Source: Ornithinibacillus gellani (lineage in GTDB: Bacteria > Bacillota > Bacilli > Bacillales > Amphibacillaceae). From it: a stretch of 61,767 nt of DNA. The position numbers were made by a program, and so were the translations under genes. This document shows, in pieces, positions 43,165-52,746 of this stretch; within the stretch, counting starts at the first letter, position 1; every line of letters begins with the position of its first letter. The notes below the pieces were generated by a model. That model did no database searches and was not told the origin of the DNA. It saw only the letters and a list, made by a program, of their open reading frames with translations. Location of the stretch: assembly GCF_003730295.1 (NCBI RefSeq), contig NZ_QTSZ01000013.1, positions 1 through 61,767 on the forward strand. The letters run 5' to 3'.

Positions 43165-43306
43165 GTTTTTATGAGATAGAAAAAAGCCCCCATTAGACAC
43201 ACGGAGGCTTTTCACAAATAGCGTATATTTGTTTCAAAACACCTCGGCGGGATATTAAGCCTGCTGGCACCTGCTGTCTACGGTATAACGTATTCAATTC
43301 CATAAC
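43165..43306 (-). ncRNA. L10 leader RNA with terminator
   Basis: The rplJ leader carries the conserved L10-leader sequence GTAGACAGCAGGTGC followed by CAGCAGGCTTAATATCCC and GCCGAGGT, the L10(L12)4 binding site that mimics 23S rRNA. It ends in a hairpin AAAGCCTCC/GGGGGCTTTTTT (43179-43212), a terminator or attenuator. Strong match to the known family. Confidence 0.85.
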
Positions 43307-43313
43307 GTGACTT

Positions 43314-43342
43314 ATTATAGCGGAATGTTCCCTGCTCGTCAA
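43314..43342 (-). promoter_or_regulatory. rplJL promoter
   Basis: Minus-strand TTGACG (43337-43342) and TATAAT (43314-43319) with a 17-base spacer, overlapping the rplA stop region boundary. Confidence 0.75.
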
Positions 43343-43349
43343 GTTATTT

Positions 43350-44048
43350 TTATCGACGTGCGAAGCTGGATGTGTCGACTTTAATACCAGGACCCATTGT
43401 TGAAGAAACAGAAACGTTCTTCATATAAGTTCCTTTTGAAGATTGTGGCTTCACGCGCACCAATGTATCTGTAATAGCTTCAAAGTTTTCAACAAGCTTA
43501 GCATCGTCGAATGAAACTTTACCAATTGGCACGTGGATGTTGGAAGACTTGTCTACGCGATATTCAACCTTACCGGCTTTAATATCTTTAACTGCCTTCT
43601 CCACTTCAAATGTAACCGTACCAGTTTTCGGGTTCGGCATAAGTCCTTTTGGTCCTAGCACACGACCAAGCTTACCAACCTCTCCCATCATGTCTGGAGT
43701 TGCAACGATTACGTCAAAATCAAACCAGCCTTGGTTGATTTTATTGATTAAATCCTGATCGCCAACATAGTCTGCTCCAGCAGCTTCTGCTTCTTTAAGC
43801 TTGTCACCTTTTGCAAACACAAGCACACGCTGTGTTTTACCAGTTCCGTGCGGTAATACCATTGCACCGCGGATTTGCTGGTCTGCTTTCTTAGGATCAA
43901 CACCAAGGCGATATGCAACCTCAACTGTTTCATCAAATTTAGCTTTCGCTGTTTGCTTTAAAAGCGCAATTGCTTCTTTAATATCATACGTTTTTGTACG
44001 ATCAACAAGCTTCAAAGCTTCTTCGTACTTTTTACCTTTTTTAACCAA
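43350..44048 (-). CDS. rplA: 50S ribosomal protein L1
   Basis: A 232-residue L1 of the mobile L1 stalk, which moves deacylated tRNA out of the E site and represses its own mRNA. Landmarks are [39 protein letters not shown] and [15 protein letters not shown]. It is 236 bases from rplK, separated by a terminator and an L1-site mimic, so it may be transcribed partly on its own. Confidence 0.98.
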   Translation of the reverse strand: MVKKGKKYEEALKLVDRTKTYDIKEAIALLKQTAKAKFDETVEVAYRLGVDPKKADQQIRGAMVLPHGTGKTQRVLVFAKGDKLKEAEAAGADYVGDQDLINKINQGWFDFDVIVATPDMMGEVGKLGRVLGPKGLMPNPKTGTVTFEVEKAVKDIKAGKVEYRVDKSSNIHVPIGKVSFDDAKLVENFEAITDTLVRVKPQSSKGTYMKNVSVSSTMGPGIKVDTSSFARR

Positions 44049-44066
44049 TTTATATCCTCCTCTATT

Positions 44067-44094
44067 GTGGTAATAACGGTAATACCTCCCACTT
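44067..44094 (-). promoter_or_regulatory. Candidate L1 binding site (23S mimic) before rplA
   Basis: The minus strand reads AAGTGGGAGGTATTACCG then TTATTACCAC. The GTGGGAGG...ATTACCAC pairing scheme resembles the L1 site of 23S rRNA (GGTGGGAGGC...GGATACCACC). A second copy stands before rplK. Confidence 0.55.
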
Positions 44095-44228
44095 ATAAAA
44101 GCACCATGCTTTCACACAAGCATTCGATGATGATTTTATTTATAGGGTATTCCTATTTATTCATCATATTCATGTCGTTAACTGCTAATTGGCAATACAC
44201 TGGAATCCGTATACTAATAATACCAAAA

Positions 44229-44262
44229 GGTTGCGAAAGATAATGGAACCTTCCGCAACCCT
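44229..44262 (-). terminator. Terminator between rplK and rplA
   Basis: GGTTGCGGAAG and CTTTCGCAACC form a strong stem about 25 bases past the rplK stop, followed by TTTTGGTATTATT on the minus strand. T run is short, so it may be partial. Confidence 0.55.
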
Positions 44263-44284
44263 GCATATTAAATTCATACTAGAA

Positions 44285-44710
44285 TCAGTCTTCGATTGCA
44301 ATACCCATGCTTCTTGCAGTACCTTCAACCATACGCATAGCCGCTTCCACGTCCGCTGCGTTCAAGTCTTGCATTTTTGTTTCAGCGATTTCTTTTACTT
44401 GATCACGCTTCACAGTAGCAACTTTGTTTTTGTTTGGTTCACCAGAAGCCTTGTCAATACCTGCTGCTTTCTTTAGAAGAACTGCAGCCGGTGGAGTTTT
44501 TGTAATAAAAGTAAATGAACGGTCTTCAAACACGGTAATTTCAACCGGAATAATTAAACCAGCCTGATCCTGTGTTTTCGCGTTAAACTCCTTACAAAAT
44601 CCCATGATGTTGACACCCGCTTGACCTAGTGCCGGTCCTACCGGTGGTGCTGGGTTCGCTTTTCCAGCTGGAATTTGCAATTTTACCATTTTGATAACTT
44701 TTTTAGCCAC
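44285..44710 (-). CDS. rplK: 50S ribosomal protein L11
   Basis: A 141-residue L11 of the GTPase-associated centre, required for RelA activation and the target area of thiostrepton. Landmarks are [20 protein letters not shown] and [20 protein letters not shown]. The start is GTG at 44708-44710 (VAKKVIKMV), eight bases past GGAGG; the GTG three codons earlier overlaps the ribosome binding site. Confidence 0.97.
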   Translation of the reverse strand: MAKKVIKMVKLQIPAGKANPAPPVGPALGQAGVNIMGFCKEFNAKTQDQAGLIIPVEITVFEDRSFTFITKTPPAAVLLKKAAGIDKASGEPNKNKVATVKRDQVKEIAETKMQDLNAADVEAAMRMVEGTARSMGIAIED

Positions 44711-44736
44711 GAGACACACCTCCTTAAGTCCGTGAT

Positions 44737-44769
44737 GTGGTAATAGGGGTTATTTTTCCCCTCCCACTT
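44737..44769 (-). promoter_or_regulatory. Candidate L1 binding site (23S mimic) before rplK
   Basis: The minus strand reads AAGTGGGAGGGGAAAAATAA then CCCCTATTACCAC: the same GTGGGAGG and TATTACCAC arms as before rplA, with an internal GGGG/CCCC stem. It lies between the rplK promoter and its ribosome binding site. Confidence 0.6.
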
Positions 44770-44812
44770 TTATTGCCATTCCACTCTATTCGAGTGCATG
44801 AATAACAAAAGA

Positions 44813-44841
44813 ATTTTAGCATGTATTAAAGTAAATTGCAA
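44813..44841 (-). promoter_or_regulatory. rplK promoter
   Basis: Minus-strand TTGCAA (44836-44841) and TAAAAT (44813-44818) with a 17-base spacer. Confidence 0.6.
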
Positions 44842-44865
44842 GCTACACAAACATATTTATTGAAA

Positions 44866-45399
44866 TTATAGCTTCTCAATTTGTGAGAAATCAAGCTCTA
44901 CTGGGGTATCACGGCCAAACATATTAACATGTACCTTCACCTTTTGCTTGTCTACATCAATATGTTCAATGGTTCCAGTAAAGTTCGAGAATGGTCCGTC
45001 AGTAACACGAACATTTTCCTTTAATTCAAAATCAATCTGTACGACCCGGTCTGCCATTCCCATACGTTTCAAGATGGCATCTACTTCTTCAGGCAGTAAT
45101 GGTGTCGGCTTCGTTCCACCGCCGCTAGAACCAATAAATCCTGTTACACCTGGTGTATTACGGACAACGTACCAAGAATCATCTGTCATAATCATTTCTG
45201 CAAGCACATAGCCTGGGAAAAATTTCTTTTTCGATACTTTTTTCTTACCATCCTTGATTTCTGTTTCCTCATCTTCCGGAACCAACACCCGAAAAATTTT
45301 GTCCTCCATACGCATCGTTTCTACACGTTTTTCTAAATTTGTTTTTACTTTGTTTTCATACCCTGAATACGTATGAACAACATACCAATTTTTCTCCAT
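44866..45399 (-). CDS. nusG: Transcription termination/antitermination protein NusG
   Basis: A 177-residue elongation factor with an NGN domain (NWYVVHTYSGYENKVKTNLE, FPGYVLAEMIM, VRNTPGVTGFIGSSG) and a C-terminal KOW domain (VRVTDGPFSNFTGTIEHID). It binds RNA polymerase and S10. The ATG is certain from homology, but the nearest good ribosome binding site (GGAGGG) lies about 30 bases upstream, so initiation may use a weak site. Confidence 0.97.
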   Translation of the reverse strand: MEKNWYVVHTYSGYENKVKTNLEKRVETMRMEDKIFRVLVPEDEETEIKDGKKKVSKKKFFPGYVLAEMIMTDDSWYVVRNTPGVTGFIGSSGGGTKPTPLLPEEVDAILKRMGMADRVVQIDFELKENVRVTDGPFSNFTGTIEHIDVDKQKVKVHVNMFGRDTPVELDFSQIEKL

Positions 45400-45492
45400 T
45401 TAAACCGGACAATTAAGCTGCCCTTTCCCTCCCTTTCATTCATTATATGGTAAAGAATGGTGTTTTCTTTGATCATTTATTTTAATCAATAT

Positions 45493-45521
45493 TAAAAAAC
45501 CCGTGGTATCCGGGTTTTTTT
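45493..45521. terminator. Bidirectional terminator between secE and nusG
   Basis: AAAAAACCCG-TGGTATC-CGGGTTTTTTT is a compact stem flanked by A and T tracts. It separates rpmGB-secE from nusG, so nusG probably has its own promoter. Confidence 0.75.
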
Positions 45522-45580
45522 GGCTCATTTCTATTATTTTCATTATAGCATAAGTACGCATAAATTATTCAATAAAAACC

Positions 45581-45748
45581 TTATAGTAGATTTAGAACAA
45601 GTGTAATCAACTGATCGACCACAGCGAAAAATATCGTAACAAACGCAACGGTTGCAACTACTGTAATGGTATATCCCGTTAATTCCTTACGTTTCGGCCA
45701 GCTAACCTTTTTCATTTCACGTGATACGTTTTTAAAAAACTTGAACAT
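45581..45748 (-). CDS. secE: Protein translocase subunit SecE
   Basis: A 55-residue, single-helix SecE of the Gram-positive type: a cytosolic amphipathic part FKNVSREMKKVSWPKRKELT and one membrane segment. It clamps SecY. The ATG at 45748 fits the family start and lies close to GGGGGG; a start five codons earlier is less likely. Confidence 0.95.
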   Translation of the reverse strand: MFKFFKNVSREMKKVSWPKRKELTGYTITVVATVAFVTIFFAVVDQLITLVLNLL

Positions 45749-45799
45749 CCTTGTACCCCCCAAAGTCTACCCTACACTCTATCTTGAAAGCACGTTTTT

Positions 45800-45949
45800 T
45801 TATTTTGTTTCGCGATGTATGGTATGCTGTCCACATGTTTTACAATATTTACGAACCTCCATACGTTCCGGGTTTGCCGAAAGGTTTTTGGTTGTCGTAT
45901 AGTTTCTACTTGAACAGACCGAACATGCTAAACTAACTTTTTTATTCAT
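45800..45949 (-). CDS. rpmGB: 50S ribosomal protein L33
   Basis: A 49-residue L33 with four zinc ligands (Cys9, Cys12, Cys36, Cys39), the C+ form. Translation begins [20 protein letters not shown] and ends THIHRETK-like (QHTIHRETK). The ribosome binding site is weak (GGTGTG). It lies between sigH and secE, as in B. subtilis. Confidence 0.94.
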   Translation of the reverse strand: MNKKVSLACSVCSSRNYTTTKNLSANPERMEVRKYCKTCGQHTIHRETK

Positions 45950-46038
45950 GTCAATCACACCATTATCGATTTTTTCCTCATTTTAATGTAGCACGGTTGC
46001 CATCTTATGTCAATATTCGATTTCATTTGCGAATATAC

Positions 46039-46689
46039 TCAAATCGTCAGCTGCTTCGATTCTATGAGCTGCTCCAATTTGCGTTTCACGCGTTGTAAAG
46101 CGTTGTCAATTGACTTCACGTGGCGGTTAATTTTTTCAGAAATCTCCTGATAGCTACATCCTTCCAAGTAAAGCGCTAGTACTTTTTTCTCTAATTCGCT
46201 TAATAATTCCGATAATTTGGATTCCAAATCACCATACTTTTCACGATTGATAAGCATCTCTTGCGGATCAATCGCCCGTGATCCTGCAATTACATCCAAT
46301 AACGTCCGATCAGACTCTTCATCGTAAATCGGCTTGTCCAATGAAATATAGGAATTCAACGGCATATGCTTTTGTCTAGTCGCGGTTTTAATGGCTGTAA
46401 TAATTTGCCTCGTAATACAAAGCTCAGCAAAAGCTTTGAAGGAAGCAAGCTTTTCTCCATCAAAATCCCGAATAGCTTTGTATAGACCAATCATGCCTTC
46501 TTGAATAATATCCTCGCGATCAGCTCCAATCAAGAAATAGGTGCGTGCTTTGGCACGAACAAAATTCTTGTATTTATGAATCAGATAATCTAATGCCTGG
46601 CTGTCTCCCTGATGAATCCTGACGAGTATCTCGTCATCATCAAGCAGGCGTATGTCATTATTTTCTTTTACCAATTGCTTGACGTTCAC
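46039..46689 (-). CDS. sigH: RNA polymerase sigma-H factor
   Basis: A 216-residue sigma factor for stationary-phase, competence and early sporulation genes. Region 2 contains YLIHKYKNFVRAKARTYFLI, EDIIQEGMIGLYKAIRDFDG and the -10 binding ITRQIITAIKTATRQKHMPL; region 4 contains YQEISEKINRHVKSIDNALQ. The open frame runs 50 codons upstream, but GTG at 46687-46689 lies eight bases past GGGGGG and gives the expected length. Confidence 0.96.
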   Translation of the reverse strand: MNVKQLVKENNDIRLLDDDEILVRIHQGDSQALDYLIHKYKNFVRAKARTYFLIGADREDIIQEGMIGLYKAIRDFDGEKLASFKAFAELCITRQIITAIKTATRQKHMPLNSYISLDKPIYDEESDRTLLDVIAGSRAIDPQEMLINREKYGDLESKLSELLSELEKKVLALYLEGCSYQEISEKINRHVKSIDNALQRVKRKLEQLIESKQLTI

Positions 46690-46915
46690 CCAGAAAGCCC
46701 CCCTGACTATGTCTAGCGATATAGAGAACATTATACAACAGTCATAGATATTACTCAATAGGCTAAAAGTGCGTAGTGGCGCGTATTTCGATTTAATTTT
46801 TGAAAATTCTAACGCGGATTTCGCCATTATGAGGGTCAAATATAGTCGTATTTTACATTTTTACATATTTTTTTAATGTAGAGTGCTTGGCGGAAAAGCA
46901 CTGCATTCATCCAGA

Positions 46916-47422
46916 TTAGTGACCTCTCCGCCATTTCTCAAAAACCTCCAACACATCCTCATCTAAAATAATCGAACGTTGGGGTTTTATTTTTTTATGA
47001 TTTTCAATACTTTCACTTATTTCCCGCTGCATATTATCCAGCTCAATTTGCAATTCTCGTGCAGAAATCCGTAAGGCACCTCGACCAAATATCGTCCGTT
47101 GCTCTGCATAATCCGATGTAGCGACATACACTTGATTACGGACATTTTTCAATCCCTTTACGAGGCGCTCAATGCATTCATCAGCTGTTTCCTTTTCCCG
47201 CGTAAAGATAATTTCTAAATTACTTCGTTTCAGCTTACTTTCAATCCCGCGGACATAATAAGCATCGAAAACAATAATCACACGATTTCCTGTATGAACT
47301 TGGTATTCGGACATTTTTTCAATCAGTTTATCGCGTGCTTGTCCCATTTCTATCTCTTTAAGCTGCTGTAAGTCATCCCATGCACCGATAATATTGTATC
47401 CATCGACTACAAGTACATTCAT
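46916..47422 (-). CDS. rae1: Ribosome-associated mRNA endonuclease Rae1 (YacP)
   Basis: A 168-residue NYN/PIN-like nuclease that enters the ribosomal A site and cuts mRNA during translation. Acidic catalytic residues lie in VLVVDGYNIIGAW, IIVFDAYYVRG and YVATSDYAEQ. It starts three bases before the rlmB stop region, so it is co-translated with rlmB and mrnC. Symbol by homology and position. Confidence 0.9.
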   Translation of the reverse strand: MNVLVVDGYNIIGAWDDLQQLKEIEMGQARDKLIEKMSEYQVHTGNRVIIVFDAYYVRGIESKLKRSNLEIIFTREKETADECIERLVKGLKNVRNQVYVATSDYAEQRTIFGRGALRISARELQIELDNMQREISESIENHKKIKPQRSIILDEDVLEVFEKWRRGH

Positions 47423-47424
47423 AT

Positions 47425-48168
47425 CTACTCTCCCAATGGATGCCTTTTACGAAAAACTTCATATAAAAGTAAACTGCATGCAACGGAAGCATTGAGAGAG
47501 GATACTTGACCAGCCATCGGGAGACTTACCGTCCAATCACATTTTTCGCGAACGAGGCGACTTATTCCCTTTCCTTCATTGCCAACCACAATTGCAAGCG
47601 GCATCGTTCCGTCCAGGCTGCGGTAATCGATAGACCCTTCTGCCTCCGTTCCAGCCACCCATACATTCCTTGCCTTTAATTCTTCTATTGTAGCTGCAAT
47701 ATTGGTAACACGTACAACAGGGATGTGCTCCATTGCTCCTGCGGCAGTTTTGGCAACTGTTGCAGTTAAGCCAACGGAACGATGCTTCGGTATAATGACA
47801 CCATGCGCACCAACTGCATCAGCGGTTCTTAGAATGGAACCTAAATTATGTGGATCCTCCAGTCCGTCCAAAATAATAAAAAAAGGATCCTCCTCCTTTG
47901 CTGCAGCGGCTGCAAACAAATCCTCCAGTGACGCATATTGATAAGCCGCCACATAAGCAATAATCCCTTGATGATTTTGCTTTGTAAGCTGATCCAATTT
48001 ACTTTTTGGTACGCGCTGGGTTACTGCACCGGCCTTCTTTCCAAGCTGTTGCAACTGTCGAAGTGTATGTGGATTGAGCTGCTCCTGCAGCAATAATTTA
48101 TTGATCGAACGTCCAGACTGAAGTGCCTCAATGACTGGGTTTTTTCCAATAATCATTTCTTGATCCAT
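47425..48168 (-). CDS. rlmB: 23S rRNA (guanosine(2251)-2'-O)-methyltransferase RlmB
   Basis: A 247-residue SPOUT/TrmH methyltransferase with an N-terminal L30e-like substrate domain (IIGKNPVIEALQSG) and knot motifs LDGLEDPHNLGSILRTADAV, VVGNEGKGIS and LPMAGQVSSLNASVACSLLL. It modifies G2251 in the P loop. The ATG at 48168 is used; upstream codons to 48201 lack homology. Confidence 0.95.
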   Translation of the reverse strand: MDQEMIIGKNPVIEALQSGRSINKLLLQEQLNPHTLRQLQQLGKKAGAVTQRVPKSKLDQLTKQNHQGIIAYVAAYQYASLEDLFAAAAAKEEDPFFIILDGLEDPHNLGSILRTADAVGAHGVIIPKHRSVGLTATVAKTAAGAMEHIPVVRVTNIAATIEELKARNVWVAGTEAEGSIDYRSLDGTMPLAIVVGNEGKGISRLVREKCDWTVSLPMAGQVSSLNASVACSLLLYEVFRKRHPLGE

Positions 48169-48223
48169 AGTTAACCTTCCTCCTTTCATCTTAAACGGCA
48201 TTTTCCGCCATTCCCTGTGTTCC

Positions 48224-48613
48224 TTATTCGTTCTCCAATGCGGATACGGCTGCCGACATTAATTCCATCAATCTATCTTCATGCTTCATTAAATAGTGGT
48301 AGCCAATTAATGCTTCAAAAGCTGTACTATATCGATACGTTTGAATGCTCGTATTTTTTGGGACGGAACCGGATTTTGCATTCCGCCCCCGAGAAACAAT
48401 CCGTTGTTCCTCCTCGGATAATAAATCTTCCTCCAGCCACATGCGAATGACCGCTGCTTGTCCTTTCGCGGAAACATAGGCAATGGCATGCTGGTGGAGA
48501 TCATTCGGTTTCACTTGCCCGGTTTTTAGGAGATGCTCCCGAACAAACACTTCATATACAGCATCTCCCATATACGCTAGGGCCAGACTTTTCATCTGTT
48601 TGACATCCATCAT
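48224..48613 (-). CDS. mrnC: Mini-ribonuclease 3
   Basis: A 129-residue RNase III domain without a dsRNA-binding domain. It matures 23S rRNA ends in B. subtilis. Landmarks are LALAYMGDAVYEVFVREHLL, the AKGQAAVIRMWLEED helix and the FEALIGYHYLM catalytic end. Its ATG overlaps the cysS stop by one base. Confidence 0.95.
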   Translation of the reverse strand: MMDVKQMKSLALAYMGDAVYEVFVREHLLKTGQVKPNDLHQHAIAYVSAKGQAAVIRMWLEEDLLSEEEQRIVSRGRNAKSGSVPKNTSIQTYRYSTAFEALIGYHYLMKHEDRLMELMSAAVSALENE

Positions 48614-50013
48614 TATCCTCTTTTCCAGCGGACACCTTGTGCTGTATCCTCGAGCACAATCCCTTGATCCTTCAACTGATCACGAATGGCATCTGCCCGT
48701 GCGAAATCACGATTCTTCCGTGCTTCATTCCGCTCCTCAATCAAGGCTTCTATCTCCTCATCCAATAAGGTTGCATCCTGATTGAACTCAATACCTAACA
48801 CACCGGCAAGCAATCCGATTGTTTCTTGGAATGCTTCAATAACGGCAGTGGATGTTTGATCCTGCTGCATATAGGTATTAGCCTCTTTCGTTAAATCAAA
48901 TAGCACAGATATGGCATTTGCGGTATTAAAATCATCATCCATTTCTGCTTCAAAACGTTGTTGATAATCTGATATCTTTTCCAGCCACTCGGATGTATCA
49001 TTCTGTAAATCCAGGCTGGCCGCCTTACGATGCGCTAGGTTTTCATATGCTGTCCGTACACGGTCCAAACTGTTTTTCGCTGCCTCCAAAAGCTCCTCCG
49101 AGAAATTGATTGGATGGCGATAATGTACGCTAAGCATAAAAAATCGTAATACCTGGGGATCATGAGCCGCAATTAAATCACGTGTCAAAACAAAGTTTCC
49201 TAGTGATTTGGACATTTTTTCGTTATTAATATTTATATAACCATTATGCATCCAGTAGTTTGCAAAGGTCTTTCCATTATTAGCTTCCGATTGGGCGATC
49301 TCATTTTCATGATGGGGAAAGGCAAGGTCTTGACCACCAGCGTGAATATCGATTGTTTCACCTAAATACTTTTTTGCCATAGCTGAGCATTCAATATGCC
49401 AGCCCGGTCGCCCTTTGCCCCATGGTGAATCCCAGCTTATCTCGCCATCCTTCGCTCGCTTCCAAAGTGCAAAATCCAGTGGATCTGATTTCTTTTCTCC
49501 CACCTGAATTCTAGCTCCGGAACGCAGCTCATCAATGGACTGATGCGATAGCTTTCCATAGCCTTCAAATGCACGTGGTTTAAAATAAACATCTCCATCC
49601 GCTTCATATGCAAATCCTTTGGCAATGAGCGAATCAATAAATGTAATAATATCCTCCATTGTTTCGGTAACACGCGGATGATGGGTTGCTTTTTTGACAC
49701 CAAGTGCCTGCACATCCTCTTGATAAGCCTGGATAAAACGGTTGGAAACTTCACCAATTTCTTCTCCCAGCTCCTTAGCAACACGAATAATTTTATCGTC
49801 CACATCCGTAAAGTTCAGAACATAATCGACATCATAACCTTTGTATTCAAAATAACGACGAACGGTATCAAAGACAATTGGCGGACGTGCGTTACCAATA
49901 TGAATATAATTATAAACGGTTGGCCCGCACACATACATGCTTACCTTTCCCGTTTCAATTGGCTGGAAGGTTTCCTTTTGCCGCGTTAGCGTATTATACA
50001 ATTTTATCGTCAT
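48613..50013 (-). CDS. cysS: Cysteine--tRNA ligase
   Basis: A 466-residue class I synthetase. HIGN motif in [13 protein letters not shown] (Cys29 is a zinc ligand), [14 protein letters not shown] and [11 protein letters not shown] provide further zinc/substrate residues, and KMSKSLGN is the second signature. It overlaps cysE by four bases, so it shares the cysteine T-box. Confidence 0.98.
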   Translation of the reverse strand: MTIKLYNTLTRQKETFQPIETGKVSMYVCGPTVYNYIHIGNARPPIVFDTVRRYFEYKGYDVDYVLNFTDVDDKIIRVAKELGEEIGEVSNRFIQAYQEDVQALGVKKATHHPRVTETMEDIITFIDSLIAKGFAYEADGDVYFKPRAFEGYGKLSHQSIDELRSGARIQVGEKKSDPLDFALWKRAKDGEISWDSPWGKGRPGWHIECSAMAKKYLGETIDIHAGGQDLAFPHHENEIAQSEANNGKTFANYWMHNGYININNEKMSKSLGNFVLTRDLIAAHDPQVLRFFMLSVHYRHPINFSEELLEAAKNSLDRVRTAYENLAHRKAASLDLQNDTSEWLEKISDYQQRFEAEMDDDFNTANAISVLFDLTKEANTYMQQDQTSTAVIEAFQETIGLLAGVLGIEFNQDATLLDEEIEALIEERNEARKNRDFARADAIRDQLKDQGIVLEDTAQGVRWKRG

Positions 50014-50660
50014 GGTGATTCCTCCTTATACTGAGCAAGCTCTTGTTTTAAAGCATCAATTTCTGTTTGTAGCTGCTTACATCGCTCATCAATTGGGTCT
50101 GGCAGTCGATGGTGATCTAGTCGTTGCTGTACTTTTTCACCATTTTGAATAACGACTCTACCTGGTATGCCAACTACTGTTGAATGATCCGGAACATCCT
50201 TGAGGACAACAGATCCCGCTCCTACTTTTGAGTATTCCCCAATGGTAATGGATCCAAGTACCTTTGCACCAGTCGCAATCAATGCATGATCTTTAATTGT
50301 CGGATGCCGTTTCCCCTTTTCCTTCCCTGTACCGCCTAAGGTAACGCCTTGGAAAACAGTCACATCATTTCCAATCTCACAGGTTTCCCCAATAACAACG
50401 CCCATTCCATGATCAATGAAAAAGCGTCTGCCTATTTTAGCGCCGGGATGAATTTCAATACCTGTCAAAAATCGACTTATTTGCGAAATTGCCCGGGCAA
50501 TGAAAAAAAGTCTCCATTTAAAAAACACATGTGCAACTCGATGCCACCAAATAGCATGTAATCCGGAATACGTTAAAAAGACTTCGATATACGTTCTCGC
50601 GGCAGGATCCTGTTCAAATACAACATCCATATCTTCCTTCATCCGTTTAAAAAACCCCAT
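50010..50660 (-). CDS. cysE: Serine O-acetyltransferase
   Basis: A 216-residue enzyme making O-acetylserine for cysteine synthesis. An N-terminal helical part is followed by a left-handed beta helix of hexapeptide repeats ([40 protein letters not shown]). The C-terminus ends in a predicted coiled coil. Gated by the T-box upstream, so cysE and cysS rise together when tRNA-Cys is uncharged. Confidence 0.96.
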   Translation of the reverse strand: MGFFKRMKEDMDVVFEQDPAARTYIEVFLTYSGLHAIWWHRVAHVFFKWRLFFIARAISQISRFLTGIEIHPGAKIGRRFFIDHGMGVVIGETCEIGNDVTVFQGVTLGGTGKEKGKRHPTIKDHALIATGAKVLGSITIGEYSKVGAGSVVLKDVPDHSTVVGIPGRVVIQNGEKVQQRLDHHRLPDPIDERCKQLQTEIDALKQELAQYKEESP

Positions 50661-50765
50661 TACAGCCTCCCCCTTCTATGATACGTATTCAAACGGACAA
50701 CCTTCGCTACATGAATGGTTGAAATAATCGCCATGAATCCAAAGACAATCCAGATGATTTTTGTA

Positions 50766-51030
50766 AAAAATAAACAAAGCGTCCCTGTGCAATAAATTAT
50801 TACACAGAGACGCTTGGTTGGCGCGGTTCCACCCTGTTTGAGAGATGAATCTCTCCAGCTTCAGCTTATTAACGGTAGCGAAACCGCTGGCATGTACTTC
50901 TACTTCCATGTCAGACTCCAAGGGGCACTTCACAAATGATGCCTAGAATTGCTTACAGCCGATGGCAATTCTCTCTGTGTAGGCAGTGCACTTCCTACTT
51001 TCCCTTATCAACGTTCTATATGGTATTACT
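50766..51030 (-). ncRNA. T-box leader, cysteine-specific
   Basis: Leader of cysE-cysS with the T-box sequence CAGGGTGGAACCGCGCC (50821-50837) and a terminator AAGCGTCTCTGTG...CACAGGGACGCTT followed by a T-rich tail (50767-50816). Stem I holds the specifier context GAAG-TGC-CCC (UGC at 50925-50927), a cysteine codon, which agrees with the genes controlled. Uncharged tRNA-Cys would stabilise the antiterminator. Confidence 0.88.
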
Positions 51031-51035
51031 ACTAT

Positions 51036-51063
51036 ATTATATTCTTCATGAATTGTGAACCAA
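51036..51063 (-). promoter_or_regulatory. Candidate cysE-cysS promoter
   Basis: Minus-strand TTGGTT (51058-51063) and TATAAT (51036-51041) with a 16-base spacer, just upstream of the T-box and next to the gltX stop. Confidence 0.5.
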
Positions 51064-51069
51064 AAGGTA

Positions 51070-52539
51070 TTATGCGTTTAGTTTCTTTAATACTTCATCC
51101 AAACGCGCAATGATAACATCTTTACCAAGTAATTCAATCGCAAGCGGCAGCTCTGGACCATGTGCCTGGCCGGTAGTCGCTACACGAATTGGCATGAATA
51201 GCTTTTTCCCACGATGTCCTGTTTCCTTTTGGGTTGCTTTAATCTGCGCTTTAATAGAATCCTGATCAAAGCTATCCAAATGAATCAGCTTATCGGTTAA
51301 TACCTGCAGTACTTCTGGAACCTGCTCCTCTTCCAAAATAGCCAGTGCCGCATCATCATACACAATCGATTGTTTAAAGAACAAATCTGTTAGTTCTACA
51401 ATTTCCTGACCATAACGGAGCTGTTCGCGGTACAAGCCAATTACGCGCTCTGCCCAATTCCGTGTTTGTTCATCCATATCCTTTGGCAATTTACCTGCCT
51501 CCACTAAGTATGGCATTGCCAGGGAAATAATTTTGTCTAAATCTGTCGCTTTAATATATTCGTTGTTCATCCATTTAAGTTTTTGCGCATCAAAAATTGC
51601 TGCGGATGTAGACAAACGCTCCGGATCAAAGATGGAAATTAACGTTTCCTTATCAAAAATTTCCTCTTCGCCGACTGGTGACCATCCAAGCAAGGTAATA
51701 AAATTAAACAATGCTTCCGGTAGATAGCCAAGGTCATGATATTGCTCAATAAATTGCAAAATATGCTGATCGCGTTTGCTCAGTTTTTTCCGTTGCTCAT
51801 TCAAAATCAATGTCATATGGCCAAATGTTGGAGGTTCCCAACCAAACGCTTGATATACCATCATCTGTCTCGGCGTATTGGAAATATGTTCTTCCCCGCG
51901 CAGCACATGGGTGATTTGCATATGATGATCATCTACTGCAACAGCAAAGTTATAGGTTGGAATACCATTCTGTTTGACAATAACCCAGTCCCCAAAATCA
52001 CTGGAATCGAAGGTGATTTCGCCGCGAACAATATCATTAAAAGTAAATGTCGTGTCCTGTGGCACTCGCATACGAATGCTCGGTTTACGACCTTCTTTTT
52101 CAAATGCAGCGATTTCCTCTTCTGTTAAATTACTATGGGCACCTGCGTATTTAGGAACCTGTCCCTTTGCACGCTGCTCCTCACGCTCCTGCTCTAATTC
52201 TTCCGAAGTCATATAACATTTATAAGCAAGATTACGCTCCAATAGCTCGTCTACGTATTTTTGATATAAATCCAAGCGTTCCATTTGTCGGTACGGGCCA
52301 TAGGAACCACCAACGTCAGCGCCTTCATCCCATTCGATTCCAAGCCATTTCAAAAACTTCAACTGACTTTCTTCACCGCCAGCAACATTTCGTTTGTCAT
52401 CCGTGTCTTCAATACGAATAATAAATTTTCCGTTAAAATGCTTTGCATATAAATAGTTGAATAATGCCGTACGCGCGTTGCCAATATGCAAATGACCTGT
52501 TGGGCTTGGTGCGTAACGAACACGAACTTCATTTGTCAT
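51070..52539 (-). CDS. gltX: Glutamate--tRNA ligase
   Basis: A 489-residue class I synthetase; in organisms with GatCAB it usually also charges tRNA-Gln. HIGH-type motif in [19 protein letters not shown]-type motif KLSKRDQH near residue 245. The ATG at 52539 matches the family [13 protein letters not shown] start and lies seven bases past GAGGGG. Unlike B. subtilis, ispD and ispF are not upstream. Confidence 0.97.
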   Translation of the reverse strand: MTNEVRVRYAPSPTGHLHIGNARTALFNYLYAKHFNGKFIIRIEDTDDKRNVAGGEESQLKFLKWLGIEWDEGADVGGSYGPYRQMERLDLYQKYVDELLERNLAYKCYMTSEELEQEREEQRAKGQVPKYAGAHSNLTEEEIAAFEKEGRKPSIRMRVPQDTTFTFNDIVRGEITFDSSDFGDWVIVKQNGIPTYNFAVAVDDHHMQITHVLRGEEHISNTPRQMMVYQAFGWEPPTFGHMTLILNEQRKKLSKRDQHILQFIEQYHDLGYLPEALFNFITLLGWSPVGEEEIFDKETLISIFDPERLSTSAAIFDAQKLKWMNNEYIKATDLDKIISLAMPYLVEAGKLPKDMDEQTRNWAERVIGLYREQLRYGQEIVELTDLFFKQSIVYDDAALAILEEEQVPEVLQVLTDKLIHLDSFDQDSIKAQIKATQKETGHRGKKLFMPIRVATTGQAHGPELPLAIELLGKDVIIARLDEVLKKLNA

Positions 52540-52611
52540 GATGGTTCCCCTCTCATTTCGAATCAAAAATTATAAATAGGCAGCATCCGAACTACCAGTT
52601 TTCCAAGTAGA

Positions 52612-52645
52612 ACAAAAAGCGATAACCAATTTCGTTATCACTTTT
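52612..52645 (-). terminator. Terminator upstream of gltX
   Basis: AGTGATAAC-GAAATTG-GTTATCGCT is followed by TTTTGTTC on the minus strand. A second stem, CAGGCTGC/GCAGCCTG (52692-52715), lies between it and the yacL stop. Together they separate yacL from gltX. Confidence 0.6.
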
Positions 52646-52746
52646 CAATCCATCCTTGGAAATTATATCAATTACGACGGGATAAGGCAATCAGGCTGCA
52701 TACATAGGCAGCCTGAAATCAATCTTTATTACGTATCCCGGTTATT

